A stretch of 64,000 bases of DNA from Mycoplasmopsis phocirhinis (GCF_004216495.1 NZ_CP034841.1:558001-622000); one strand, 5' to 3'; positions 46,703 through 55,724 are shown, counted from the first letter of the stretch. Translations and numbers: made by a program. The notes: a model not told the origin generated them from the letters alone.

Positions 46703-46757
46703 CCCCCAATGTCTGGGGGTTGGGGGGGTTAGAAACCCCTATGATAGGGGTTTGGGG
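46703..46757 (+). other. G-rich cluster: two GC hairpins and potential G-quadruplex
   Basis: Runs of 5, 7, 4 and 4 G (46715-46719, 46722-46728, 46747-46750, 46754-46757) stand in a genome that is otherwise very AT-rich. Two hairpins are possible, CCCCCAATGTCTGGGGG and AAACCCCTATGATAGGGGTTT. The plus strand could alternatively form a G-quadruplex. It lies between the insertion-sequence left end and the 3' end of the transposase, where it may end transcription. Confidence 0.6.
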
Positions 46758-46887
46758 TTAGATTAGAAACTTTTTCATTTGATTTTATTTTTTGTTTTTT
46801 GACAAAAAAACAAAAAATACAAATCTATTTTTAATAGATTTAGATAAATATTTTGAACTTAACCTAAATATTATGTGTATTTTGAAT

Positions 46888-47094
46888 TTAAAATTCTATC
46901 GTTTGGCGAATATTCAAACGAATATCTTCCAATTCTTTTAATATTGATTTCAATATTTTTTTGTCTTGCTCATCCCAATCTGGCTTATTTTTGAATAAAT
47001 TTTCTATTTTTGCATCCAACATTTGATTGAATGTGTAACCTGCGGCTACTGTTTTCATCAATGTTTTAACTTGATAAACTTCTAATGGAAGTTT
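46888..47094 (-). pseudogene. In-frame continuation of the transposase after the ochre codon
   Basis: After the transposase TAA the same frame runs on for 68 codons (KLPLEVYQVKTLMKTVAAGY then KPDWDEQDKKILKSILKELE) to another TAA. It has no start codon of its own and normal amino-acid composition, so it is most likely the former C-terminus. A separate small gene is less likely. Confidence 0.5.
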
Positions 47095-48375
47095 TTATTT
47101 ATTGAAAATTTTTCGTATAGTTCCATATCATTTGGTTGCATTTTTTTGCTTCATATCTCGAGTTTTTAATTCTAAAATAAAGTTTGTTATCACTTCAATT
47201 ACAAATTTGGCATCAAATTTAGATTCAACACGAATTCTTTTGTCATTTTGATAAGGTGCGTAATGAATTCCATTGTAAAAAATAGTTCCGTTATTGATTT
47301 TTCTTGCTATTTCTAAATCAAAAAAATGTTCTAATCTTTCTTTATTTAACTCTCTAAAATGATTGACTTTGGGTTCAATTACTGATTTTCGTATTTGATT
47401 TAAGTATTTTAATATCGATTCTTCAGCATCGTTTGCTTGTTGTATTGTGTTAATTTTATTGTCTAAAAACCACAAAGGTAAGCGCATTTGAATAAAATTT
47501 TGTGCATTTTCTATGTGTGGTTTACCGTTAGAATTAGATGTAGTAATCAATTCAATACCCAGATTTTTTATTGCTTTAAATGTTACTGCGTTTGAATCTT
47601 CATTATTATAGAAATTCTTTCTTTTATCAGTAATTATTGTTGAAGGAATACCGTATCTATTCAACATTTTTTCTAAATTACTTTGGTGACCATTCAGTGT
47701 TTCAACATTTTTTTCAAAATGAATTGATAAAAGTTTGCCGGTTGCGACATCAATAGAACTTATTGCTGTTCAAAGTTCATTTTTAACAAAATAATGAGTA
47801 CAACCATCAATTTCAACAACATCACCAAAGGAATATTTTAATCTTGTTCTTTTGCGCTCAACTTCTTTTTTCTTCGGTATTTTTAATTCTAAATCTAATG
47901 AATATTTAATACCAAAACCTTTCTTTTTCAATTTTATTCTTGCCTTACGTGCCTCTTTTCTGCCCGCTTTATACGCAAAAGCGCTACAAAAACCATTTTG
48001 TTTTAATCTTTTTACCATTTGGGAGTATGATATATATGTCTTGAGTTTTTCATGGTACGAAATTAAAGACATATACGAATTACATGAACTATTAGCATTG
48101 TTGCCACTAGCTAATAGTTTTTTATTTTCGTATTCTTGTCCTAAATTTAAAACCATTTCGTCGTTATATCTTTGAGCATTTTTATTGTTTGTGTTTTTGT
48201 GTTCAATGTTTTCAATATAACCATTTCCACGTTTTAACTCGTTTTTGTACAGTCTGACTGTAGAAACAGATTTATTTATTCTATTTGCTAATTGTTTATA
48301 TGTTTCGTGCTTAAAAGTAATGATGGTATCTAAACATCATTTTTTTTGGATTACATAGTTAGTTAATTTGTCCAT
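47095..48375 (-). CDS. Transposase, ISNCY/ISDol1-like DDE (possibly truncated by an ochre codon)
   Basis: The 426-residue protein has an N-terminal helix-turn-helix (ETYKQLANRINKSVSTVRLY) and a basic linker (YKAGRKEARKARIKLKKKG). The DDE core has Asp in GDVVEIDGCTHYF, Asp in PSTIITDKRKNFYN and Glu in SNGKPHIENAQNFIQMRLP. The last motif and the following RKSVIEPKVNHFRELNKERL region resemble the ISNCY/ISDol1 group. The frame ends at TAA (47095-47097), yet the same frame stays open for another 69 codons to 46888. This suggests that a longer protein (about 495 residues) was cut by a point mutation. Several Trp are TGA. Confidence 0.7.
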
Positions 48376-48426
48376 CTCTTTTACCTACTTTTTAATTTTA
48401 AGGGAAAACAGATGTTAATTTTGTTT

Positions 48427-48742
48427 GAGTTTTCACGACATAATCAAATAATAGATGAAGTTATTATTAAAATCTTGTAGTTAACAAAAATGATTTAATT
48501 TTGAATATATCGAACAACCTAAAAAATCAAAAATCCTCATTTTCAAAGTAATTTTACACATAACAAAAACTTTATTTTAGAAGTGTCTAAACACAAAAAT
48601 TATCTAATTTAAACATTCAATTTAAATACGTTTATTAAAACGTAACGCATAAATTACAAATAAACCCGAATTGAATCATTTCGGGTTTATTTTTTTAACT
48701 TTTATTTGCAGCTTATTGTCTATAAATCTAATTTAATAAAGA
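48427..48742. other. Non-coding stretch between the insertion sequence and the repeat lipoprotein
   Basis: 316 bases, AT-rich. Apart from the hairpin at 48658-48692 I see no gene, repeat or conserved RNA in it. Confidence 0.5.
48658..48692. terminator. Terminator of the repeat lipoprotein gene
   Basis: Stem AAATAAACCCGAA/TTCGGGTTTATTT with a 9-base loop and T-rich flanks, about 50 bases after the minus-strand stop at 48743. Confidence 0.8.
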
Positions 48743-50653
48743 TTAATTACTATTTGATTGGTAGGGTCCATAATTTTCTCTATCATATTCGGTTCTAAGT
48801 CCACTAATAAAGTATTTTTGAGCCTTACGTGGTTTACCTAAATTACTTTCAACCACTTCTCAATCACGTGCTTTAATCATAAATTTAAAATGATTTATAA
48901 TATTATCAATATTACCAACCACATTCTTATTTATTTGATCCATAATAGTTTTTATATCTGTTATATCAGTACCATTATTTATGGTTTGTAGTCAACTTTG
49001 TTCAACACCACCAATAACAGGTAATGGGTCCCAAACATCGTGTCTGTCATTATTATCCTGTGACTTTCTAAATTTAGGCGAATCATATTCACTTCTTGCA
49101 AATAATTGTCAATGAGTTGTGAACGCTAAAGCTGTCGTTTTTTCAATAGGATTCGGATAATTTTTTAATAAAACATTTTTTAATTTTTCTCCAAGTTTGT
49201 TTAATTGTTCATCTGTACCGTATAGTTTAACATATTTAAACAATTCTGATACTTCTTTTTGAGTTAAAATGTGATTTTTGTCTCCGTTTCAACCGGATAA
49301 TAAAATCTGATTATAGGCATATTTATTTCTATCAACACCAATAGGTATATAACGACTTTTATTTGGTATACTAAAATTGATTTGTTCTATAACTGTATCT
49401 AGATCAAGTTCTTGTTTTACTTTTTCCTTAGTTTTTATATCAGAAAGTATAGAGTTTATTTCATCAATTGTAGTTGTTTGATCTAATTTTAGATTAGCAT
49501 TTTTTACTAAATAATCATCGACTCAAATTAAATTAGACAACTCATTTTTTGCGTTTTCAATTGCTTTTTGAATAGTGTTTGCTTGAGTTGAGTCTTGACC
49601 ACTGCTATTTTGCTGGTTTACATCTGTCATATCAGTATTAGATTGAGTTGAGCCAGTTGATGATGAGCCTTGATTGTTAGTATTTTGTGAGCTAGCATTA
49701 GTCATATCAGTATTAGGTTGAGTTGAGTCTTGACCACTGCTATTTTGTTGGTTTACATCTGTCGTATCAGTATTAGATTGAGTTGAGCCAGATGATGAGC
49801 CTTGATTGTTAGTATTTTGTGAGCTAGCATTTGACATATCAGTATTAGATTGAGTTGAGCCTTGACCACTGCTATTTTGTTGGTTTACATCTGTCGTATC
49901 AGTATTAGTTTGAGTTGAGCCAGTTGATGATGAGTCTTGATTGTTAGTATTTTGTGAGCTAGCATTTGACATATCAGTATTAGATTGAGTTGAGCCAGTT
50001 GATGATGAGCCTTGATTGTTAGTATTTTGTGAGCTAGCATTAGTCATATCAGTATTAGGTTGAGTTGAGTCTTGACCACTGCTATTTTGTTGGTTTACAT
50101 CTGTCTTGTCAGTATTAGATTGAGTTGAGCCAGATGATGAGCCTTGATTGTTAGTATTTTGTGAGCTAGCATTTGACATATCAGTATTAGATTGAGTTGA
50201 GCCTTGACCACTGCTATTTTGTTGGTTTACATCTGTCGTATCAGTATTAGTTTGAGTTGAGCCAGTTGATGATGAGTCTTGATTGTTAGTATTTTGTGAG
50301 CTAGCATTAGTCATATCAGTATTAGTTTGAGTTGAGCCTTGACCACTGCTATTTTGTTGGTTTACATCTGTCGTATCAGTATTAGTTTGAGTTGAGCCAG
50401 TTGATGATGAGTCTTGATTGTTAGTATTTTGTGAGCTAGCATTAGTCATATCAGTATTAGTTTGAGTTGAGCCTTGACCACTGCTATTTTGTTGGTTTAC
50501 ATCTGTCATGTCAGTATGATTAAGTTTATTTTTATTTACACACGAGGTTGAAATAATTGGTGTAGCTAATACTAAAGATGAAGATACCGCTAGTAGTGAC
50601 ACTAAAGTTTTTTTTGAAATAGATGTTGAATTTATTTTTTTTCTTTTTTTCAT
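48743..50653 (-). CDS. Size-variable lipoprotein with 14 tandem modules
   Basis: The 636-residue lipoprotein starts with a basic n-region (MKKRKKINSTSISKK), a hydrophobic core and the lipobox IISTSC (Cys38). Residues 48-360 are tandem modules of two kinds: A (20 residues, DxTDVNQQNSSGQxSTQxNT) and B (24-25 residues, starting DMxNASSQNTNNQ). The C-terminal 275 residues are non-repetitive, with VDDYLVKNANLKLD, YIPIGVDRNKYAY and FTTHWQLFARSEYDSP; I do not recognise this domain. The ATG follows GGGAG. The promoter has a 19-T tract. Repeat number and promoter length could both vary, as in mycoplasma Vlp/Vsp-type surface antigens. Surface location inferred. Confidence 0.88.
49574..50512 (-). repeat. 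Tandem coding repeat: order A B A B A B A B B A B A B A
   Basis: Seven 60-bp A units and seven 72/75-bp B units, in frame. Two B units are 72 bp (one Thr codon missing). A four-unit block (A3-B3-A4-B4) is almost identical to a second block (A5-B6-A6-B7), and the only BB junction lies between them. The array therefore grew by duplication of multi-unit blocks as well as of single units. All unit lengths are multiples of three, so changes keep the frame. Confidence 0.9.
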
Positions 50654-50686
50654 TTTTCTCCCTATTTTTGTTGAGTTTATAAATTA

Positions 50687-50720
50687 ATTTTAAAAAAAAA
50701 AAAAAAAAAAGCAAAGTATT
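50687..50720 (-). promoter_or_regulatory. Promoter with 19-T tract touching the -10 box of the repeat lipoprotein
   Basis: On the minus strand CTTTGC is followed by 19 T (50710-50692), the last of which starts TAAAAT (50692-50687). A 9-bp stem (CAAAGTATT/AATACTTTG) ends directly before the tract, so the T run could also be the tail of a terminator. The gene start lies 34 bases downstream of the -10. Confidence 0.6.
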
Positions 50721-50747
50721 TTATGAAATTAAACAAGAATACTTTGA

Positions 50748-50838
50748 AGAGATAAACAAAATTAACTTATTTTGTTAAGCAAAAACGATAAATATTACTT
50801 AATATATAGTTTAATATTTCTAGTTTTAAGAGCCAAGA
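50748..50838 (+). repeat. Degenerate copy of the ISNCY-like terminal region
   Basis: GATAAACAAAATTAAC and the following ATTACTTAATATATAGTTTAATATTT align with 46609-46680 and 53666-53740. It is the most diverged of the three copies. Confidence 0.45.
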
Positions 50839-50934
50839 ACCAACATAATAGAGATTATAGAGCAAGTTAGATACATAGTTGTTGTTTTTACATTTATTGC
50901 TTAACAATTTATGCGAGTTTCCAAGTTGAAAATT

Positions 50935-50981
50935 AAAAAATTCCGTAAATGCCTTATTTTATGGTACTTTCGGAATTTTTT
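50935..50981. terminator. Hairpin, probable bidirectional terminator
   Basis: Stem AAAAAATTCCG/CGGAATTTTTT with a 25-base loop. It lies just downstream of the fragment at 51010-51105 on the minus strand, which it may once have terminated. Between 50839 and 50934 I see nothing. Confidence 0.65.
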
Positions 50982-51009
50982 ATAATTCAATTACATTGTA
51001 ATTTTTAAT

Positions 51010-51105
51010 TTATTGTTTAGTAACTTGATATAACATTGTTTCATTTTGGTTGTAAGTGTTTTCAATGATGTATTTGTCATTAATTTGTGCTTCTTTATTA
51101 CAATG
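51010..51105 (-). pseudogene. Orphan 3' end of a gene cut by the IS3 remnant
   Basis: On the minus strand an open frame leaves the IS end and reads about 30 codons (NKEAQINDKYIIENTYNQNE then TMLYQVTKQ) to TAA, followed by a terminator-like hairpin. It has no start. The layout looks like the surviving C-terminus of a gene interrupted by the adjacent mobile element. The family is unknown. Confidence 0.4.
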
Positions 51106-51129
51106 TTAATTTTTGTTGTCCACCTTTAA
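51100..51129 (-). repeat. Isolated, inverted left end of the IS3 element
   Basis: These 30 bases are the reverse complement of the IS3 left end and its immediate flank at 19343-19372, including the TTAAAGG outside TGGACAAC. It points away from the neighbouring transposase remnant, so the two pieces were joined by deletion or inversion. Confidence 0.75.
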
Positions 51130-51368
51130 AATTTAGTGGGACAGTTTCAATGTCTAGAATTGGAAATTCATTAGATAATAGAGAAATTGAATATTGATTT
51201 GGGGTTATTAAAACCGAACTATTAAATGATTTAGATTACTCAAAAATTACCTTTGATGAGTTAAACGAGAAAATCAAAGAATATATTTTTTGATATAACA
51301 ATGTAAGAATACAATCAAATTTAGGATGAAAAACGCCACAACAAGTTGCTATGGCGTTCGCTAATTAA
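51129..51368 (+). pseudogene. IS3 transposase remnant (C-terminal 79 codons)
   Basis: The last 79 codons match the C-terminus of the transposase at 19459-20646 with few changes. The match starts at TVSMSRIGNSLDNREIEYWF (including the catalytic Glu) and ends in the same PQQVAMAFAN and stop. The right inverted repeat follows (TGTTAATATTTTTTGTTCAC to about 51394). The first four fifths of the gene are missing. Non-functional, but its ends could still be recognised by the intact copy. Confidence 0.9.
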
Positions 51369-51415
51369 AGATGTTAATATTTTTTGTTCACGTTTAAATT
51401 ATTAATTTAATCAAG

Positions 51416-52180
51416 TTAATTCGTTGTTTTTATCTTATTATCATTTTTCATAAATTTATAGTATGCAGTTTTAATTTCATCATCAGAAAAATCAAAGTCA
51501 ATTTTAACTTTATCAATAAAATTTTTCATCATAAATATAAATTGAATTTCATCTGATTCAAAATGTTCATCGGTATACAAAACTGAATTCAAAATACAAT
51601 TAAACACTATATTCATTATTAACAGTTTTCTTGGTAATATTTTAGGTCTCGTTTTCAATTTTTCTAATAACTCTTCTGGTGTTCAAGTTATTTTCTTTGA
51701 ATTATTTTTTATATTCATTTTAAGAAAATCTATATTAAATTTTTCAGTATTAAAATTAATTATTTCTTCATATGTAAAATATAATAATCTTTTATTTTTT
51801 AATTTCACTCAATACTTGATATTAAAAATAAATAAAGGAATAATTATTGAAAACCCCACAAAAGTAAATATGTTTACCAAATCTAAGAAAGAATCAAATT
51901 TTTCCAGATATTTGAAAATTTGAGCTTTCCAAATTAAATTGGGATTAATACTGAACTTTTGTATTGTATATGTTGAACTTATTATTATTAATAAAAGCAT
52001 CCAGGCAAATGTAATTGTTGAAAATGATAGGTAAAATATCATTCTATTTTTTCATGATTTTAAGTAAATATGTTTTCGCATTGTATAAAGAATCATTCAA
52101 TTAAACAACATAACTATAGCTGGTATGGCAATATATGCTATAAACATTAGTATATATAAAATAATATGCGTTTTAAACAT
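51416..52180 (-). CDS. Membrane protein with C-terminal cytoplasmic domain, partner of the upstream coiled-coil gene
   Basis: The 254-residue protein joins two open pieces across TGA Trp codons. It has three to four helices (IILYILMFIAYIAIPAIVML, FSTITFAWMLLLIIISSTY, VNIFTFVGFSIIIPLFIF) and a soluble C-terminal half (WTPEELLEKLKTRPK, FDFSDDEIKTAYYKFMKND). No family recognised. The ATG at 52180 lies 4 bases after the upstream stop, so the genes form a unit. In arrangement it resembles a small membrane partner (for example an immunity or anchor protein) of the upstream protein; this is speculation from context. Confidence 0.6.
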
Positions 52181-52183
52181 TTT

Positions 52184-53571
52184 CTATCCTAAATTATCTC
52201 TTTTAATGTTATTCGGTAATGTTCTTATATATCAACCTTTACTTTTATCTTTAATTTTGATTAAATTTCATAATCTTAATTTGGTGTTATCAAAATTCAA
52301 AAAATATTCTAATGGTTTTATTTCGCCCGTTTGCATATTTTTAAAAATTAAGTTTTTCCCTCCAAAACCTTGTTCAGTGTATTTACCGTATTGTTCAGTT
52401 TCATTAATTACTGCTCAATTAAATTGTTCTTTCATTGTGGATAATTTACCTAGGATATGTTGATAATGATTATTTATTTTATGCAACATTTTATTAACAT
52501 CTCAAATTTTTAGAATATTTTTATATATTTCATTTAGAGTTTCTTCTTCTAAGAATGCCCTAATAGTTTCACTGTTTGATAAAATATCTATTGTTTCCGT
52601 TATTTTTGTTTTGGAAAATAAAGGTAATTTCTTTTTTAAAAAATTTATAACTTTAGAAGACATAATTATATTTAATGTTAAATCTTTTGCATCTTCTAAA
52701 AATTCTGTTCAAGTCGTATCATTCTCCATATTGTTAAAAGAATAAACAACATCTTTAATAAATCTAATTCCAGTTAAAGCAGCACCAAATCCGATAGCAA
52801 CAGTTGTGGAAGTAATTGAAAAAGAAATCAATTCCTTTGGAAAAAATAATGCTCCCAATCAACTAAATGCTGCAACCGTAGAAGAACCAATTAGACCTAT
52901 TTTCAATAATCTTTCAGCTGTTACGAAAACAGCTGCAATTTCAGCTTTTTTTAAATTATTATTTTTATATTCATTAACTTCTTTTTGTAATTCAAAAATA
53001 TTTTTTGTTATTCATTTAGAAGATTCTTCTGAGGTTATGTTTATTGACCAACTTTTTTTTCATCTGTAATAAATTTTTCTTCAACTTTTGCTTTTTTTAA
53101 ATTTCTTCTTTGTATATTTTCTTTTATTTTTAATTTATAAATTTCTGAATTCATTTTCTTAAAATAATCTTTTTGAATTTTTATTGTTATTTTATTTAAT
53201 GCTTCTTCTTCGTTGAAATCTATTTTATGTTCTTTTGCTATATTTTTAAAATAACTGAAAATTATTCTCTTTCTTTGATTTTCAGGTATTTTTTCAAATT
53301 TTTTTTCAAATTTTTCGTTTTTAGAAAGTATTGTTATAACCTCTTCTAAGTCTTTTTTTTGATTTTGAACAATTTTTTTAACCTGTTTAATTTCTTTTAG
53401 CGAGTTTTGTATATTTATTTTTCTATTTTCACCCAATTCATAAAAAATAGTATGTAAATTTTGATCTATTTTCTTATCTTGGACTAAATATGTTTGGTTA
53501 TAACTACTAAGCGAAGTTACAGGTGTGATAATATTTCCTAAATTTGAAAATATTGTATAAAATTTACTCAT
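52184..53571 (-). pseudogene. Coiled-coil / membrane-hairpin protein split by a frameshift at an A8 run
   Basis: Two consecutive frames form one protein if one A is added to the run at 53060-53053: the first ends EKFITDEKKVGQ-stop, and with nine A it continues EKKSWSINITSEESSKWITK. The restored protein has 462 residues: a coiled-coil N-terminal 180, a Gly/Ala-rich hydrophobic hairpin (LLKIGLIGSSTVAAFSWLGA and SITSTTVAIGFGAALTGIRF), a helical middle and a C-terminus with EQGFGGKNLIFKNMQTGE. The downstream part has no start codon. AAGGGG lies before the ATG at 53571 and TATAAT at 53606-53611. The hydrophobic hairpin would suit membrane insertion. Function unknown. Confidence 0.7.
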
Positions 53572-53605
53572 TCCACCCCTTAAAATCATTTAGTTTTACA
53601 AAATA

Positions 53606-53611
53606 ATTATA
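53606..53611 (-). promoter_or_regulatory. -10 box of the two-gene module
   Basis: TATAAT on the minus strand, 35 bases upstream of the ATG at 53571. Confidence 0.5.
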
Positions 53612-53658
53612 TTAAATAAAGATGTTTTTCTCAAAAACTAATATCGGCGTTATATTCC

Positions 53659-53751
53659 TCTTGGAATGTTAAACAAAATTAACATACTATAGTTTAGTAG
53701 AGTTTTTTACGAAATTATTTAATATTTATAGTTTAAATTAGGGAATTTTAG
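53659..53751 (+). repeat. Solo degenerate copy of the ISNCY-like left terminal region
   Basis: Aligns over about 93 bases with 46601-46696: both share AATGTTAAACAAAATTAACAT and later TTAATATTTATAGTTTAAATTA with scattered changes. It is followed by a 7-bp hairpin GTAGATA/TATCTAC (53751-53788). No transposase adjoins it, so it is a leftover end or a short non-autonomous derivative. Confidence 0.65.
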
Positions 53752-53841
53752 TAGATATTTTTATACCTGTAAATAAAGAAGTATCTACGATAGAGTTTTA
53801 GTTAAATTTAAAGAAATTTTTATTGTTTTTTTCATTCAATT

Positions 53842-54378
53842 TTATTTTTTACTTGGATCAAAAATTCCAATAAAAGGTATGCCACGAAATTTTTCCTTAT
53901 AATCTAAACCATATCCAACTAAAAATGCATCGGGAACACTAAAAGCAGCCTTATCAGGTTTAAGATCTACTTTGCGATTATCAGGTTTATCTAGCAAGGT
54001 AATTATGCGATAAGATTTAGGGTTTCTATTTTTTAACATTGTGCTGATTTTATGTAAAGTAATACCTGAATCAATAATATCTTCGACCACTAAAACATCT
54101 CGACCTTCAATATCAGTTTCAATATCCATAATAATTTTAACATTACCTGTTGATGAAGTGCCACCGTCGTAACTTGAAGCAATCATAAATGCCATTTCGT
54201 TTTCAACACTAATGTCTTTAATTAATTGAGCCATAAAAGGAACTGCTCCTTTTAATAAACCAACTAACAATAAATTAGTTGAATTAGCATAAGTTTGATT
54301 AACTCATTTTGCCATTTGCTTAATCTTATCCTCAATTTCTTCACGAGTATAAAGTATTTTTATAAATCTTTTATCCAT
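53842..54378 (-). CDS. hpt: Hypoxanthine phosphoribosyltransferase
   Basis: The 178-residue enzyme converts hypoxanthine and guanine with PRPP to IMP and GMP, a key salvage step in organisms without purine synthesis. The PRPP motif is VLVVEDIIDSGITLHKIS (near residue 95), with LLLVGLLKGAVPFMAQLI near the N-terminus and DAFLVGYGLDYKEKFRGIP near the C-terminus for base recognition. The restored N-terminus (MDKRFIKILYTREEIEDKIK) is normal for the family. Its ATG lies 3 bases after the stop of the kinase gene, so it is the end of the greA-dNK-dNK-hpt group. Confidence 0.95.
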
Positions 54379-54381
54379 ATT

Positions 54382-55053
54382 TTACCCCACAGTATCTTTA
54401 TTTTTTTTAAATTTAAAATTATCAATAATTTCAATTGCTTCACCTAGAATTTGGTATTGATTTTTATCATTGGCGTTTATTACAACATAATCAACACGAA
54501 ATGAGTGCATTAAATGCACAAATAAATCTTTATATAAAGCATGTAATTCTTTAAAATATTGCTCATTAATTTTATAATTATCAATTTCACTTTTGCGCCC
54601 ACGTTGCATTATACGGTGTTTAAATGTTTCAAAATCTATATCAATAAAAATCGCTAAATCAGGATTTTCATTTTTATCAATAAGTTGTTGAAACATCGCA
54701 TCAAAAGCAATCAAATATTTTTTTGGTTTATGTTTTAAATTTAAAACAGCAAAAATGTAATGCTCAAGATTAAATCTGTCTAAAAAAATATGATTTTTAT
54801 TTCAATCTAATTGACTTTTTTTAAATTTTTCAATAGTTTGAGAAAAATTAACTGATAAAGATTCAATAATATAAGATTGAAAACCAATATTAATATTTGG
54901 TTTTTGTTGATAAAATCAGTTTAAAAAAGTGTTGAAAACTTCATCATCTTGTGCAAATTCTTCCAGCAATATTGAACCGGTATAATGTTGAGTTAGTGCT
55001 TTGGCGAGTGTGCTTTTACCACAAGCAATCATTCCACTAATACCAATAACCAT
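54382..55053 (-). CDS. Deoxynucleoside kinase, copy 1
   Basis: The 223-residue kinase phosphorylates deoxynucleosides. P-loop GISGMIACGKSTLAKAL (near residue 4), the DR motif IFLDRFNLEHYIFA (near residue 100), the ADP-lid RIMQRGRKSEID and the acidic EEFAQDDEV segment after the P-loop are visible. These match the dGK/dAK family of mycoplasmas and Bacillus. It overlaps the next kinase upstream by TAATG and has the same length, so the two arose by duplication. Substrate preference (dA, dG or dC) cannot be read off. Confidence 0.9.
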
Positions 55054-55724
55054 TATTGATAAAACCGTTTCATTTTATTAAATTCAAAATTATCAATAAT
55101 TTTGATTGCTTGCTTAAAAACTTCATCTTCACTCATATTATTAGTATCAAGAATTATATAATTCATTGCGTATTTGTTTGCCTGTTCAATGAAAATTTGT
55201 TTATAAACACAATGTAACTGTTTAAAATATTGCTCATTAATAGCATAATTTTTTATTTCAACTTCACGACCCCGATCAAATAAGCGTTTTTTAAAAGTTT
55301 CAAAACTAACATCCAAATAAATTGCTAAATCAGGGGTTTCATCTTCGGTAATTAAATTTGAAAATAAAGCGTCATATGCTTTCATATACTTTGAACTTTT
55401 ATTAGCTAAATTAACACTCGCAAAGATATAATGTTCAATACTGAAACGATCTAAAAAAATATGATCGTTATTATGTTTTTTTCCTAACTCGTTAAATTTA
55501 ATAAATAAATCTGCCAATTTTGAAGTATGGTTTTCAACCACAAATGATTGAAAGCCAATCGTTAAATTTGGTGTTTTTTTGTATAATCATTCAAGAAACT
55601 GATTAAAAACTTCATCATTCTCTTCAAATTCTTGTAACATCATTGAACTAGGATAATATTGCATTAATTTTTTACTTAATACACTTTTACCACTCCCAAT
55701 CATTCCACTAATTCCTATTAACAT
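55053..55724 (-). CDS. Deoxynucleoside kinase, copy 2
   Basis: Also 223 residues and homologous along the whole length to the following gene: P-loop GISGMIGSGKSVLSKKL, EEFEENDEVFNQF, IFLDRFSIEHYIFA, RLFDRGREVEIKNY and the shared IKIIDNFEFNKMKR tail. P-loop differences (GSGKSV versus ACGKST) suggest divergence of specificity. It lies 44 bases after greA and shares a TAATG overlap with copy 1. Together with hpt and deoB it belongs to nucleoside salvage. Confidence 0.9.

Larger units (their letters stand above)
46612..48426 (-). mobile_element. Insertion sequence, ISNCY/ISDol1-like, probably damaged
   Basis: About 1.8 kb bounded by the 15-base inverted repeat AAACAAAATTAACAT (46612-46626) and its complement (48412-48426). 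It carries one transposase gene on the minus strand and, at its left side, an AT-rich terminal region with two GC-rich hairpins. The left terminal region recurs in degenerate form at 53659-53751 and 50748-50838. The assignment to the ISNCY group rests on the transposase motifs. I could not define a target duplication. Confidence 0.65.

Noticed and set aside
49574-50512. CRISPR array
   Set aside because: The repeats are in-frame coding modules without unique spacers or cas genes nearby.
53572-53841. A further gene between the module and hpt
   Set aside because: Stops occur in all frames; only the insertion-sequence-end repeat and a small hairpin are visible.
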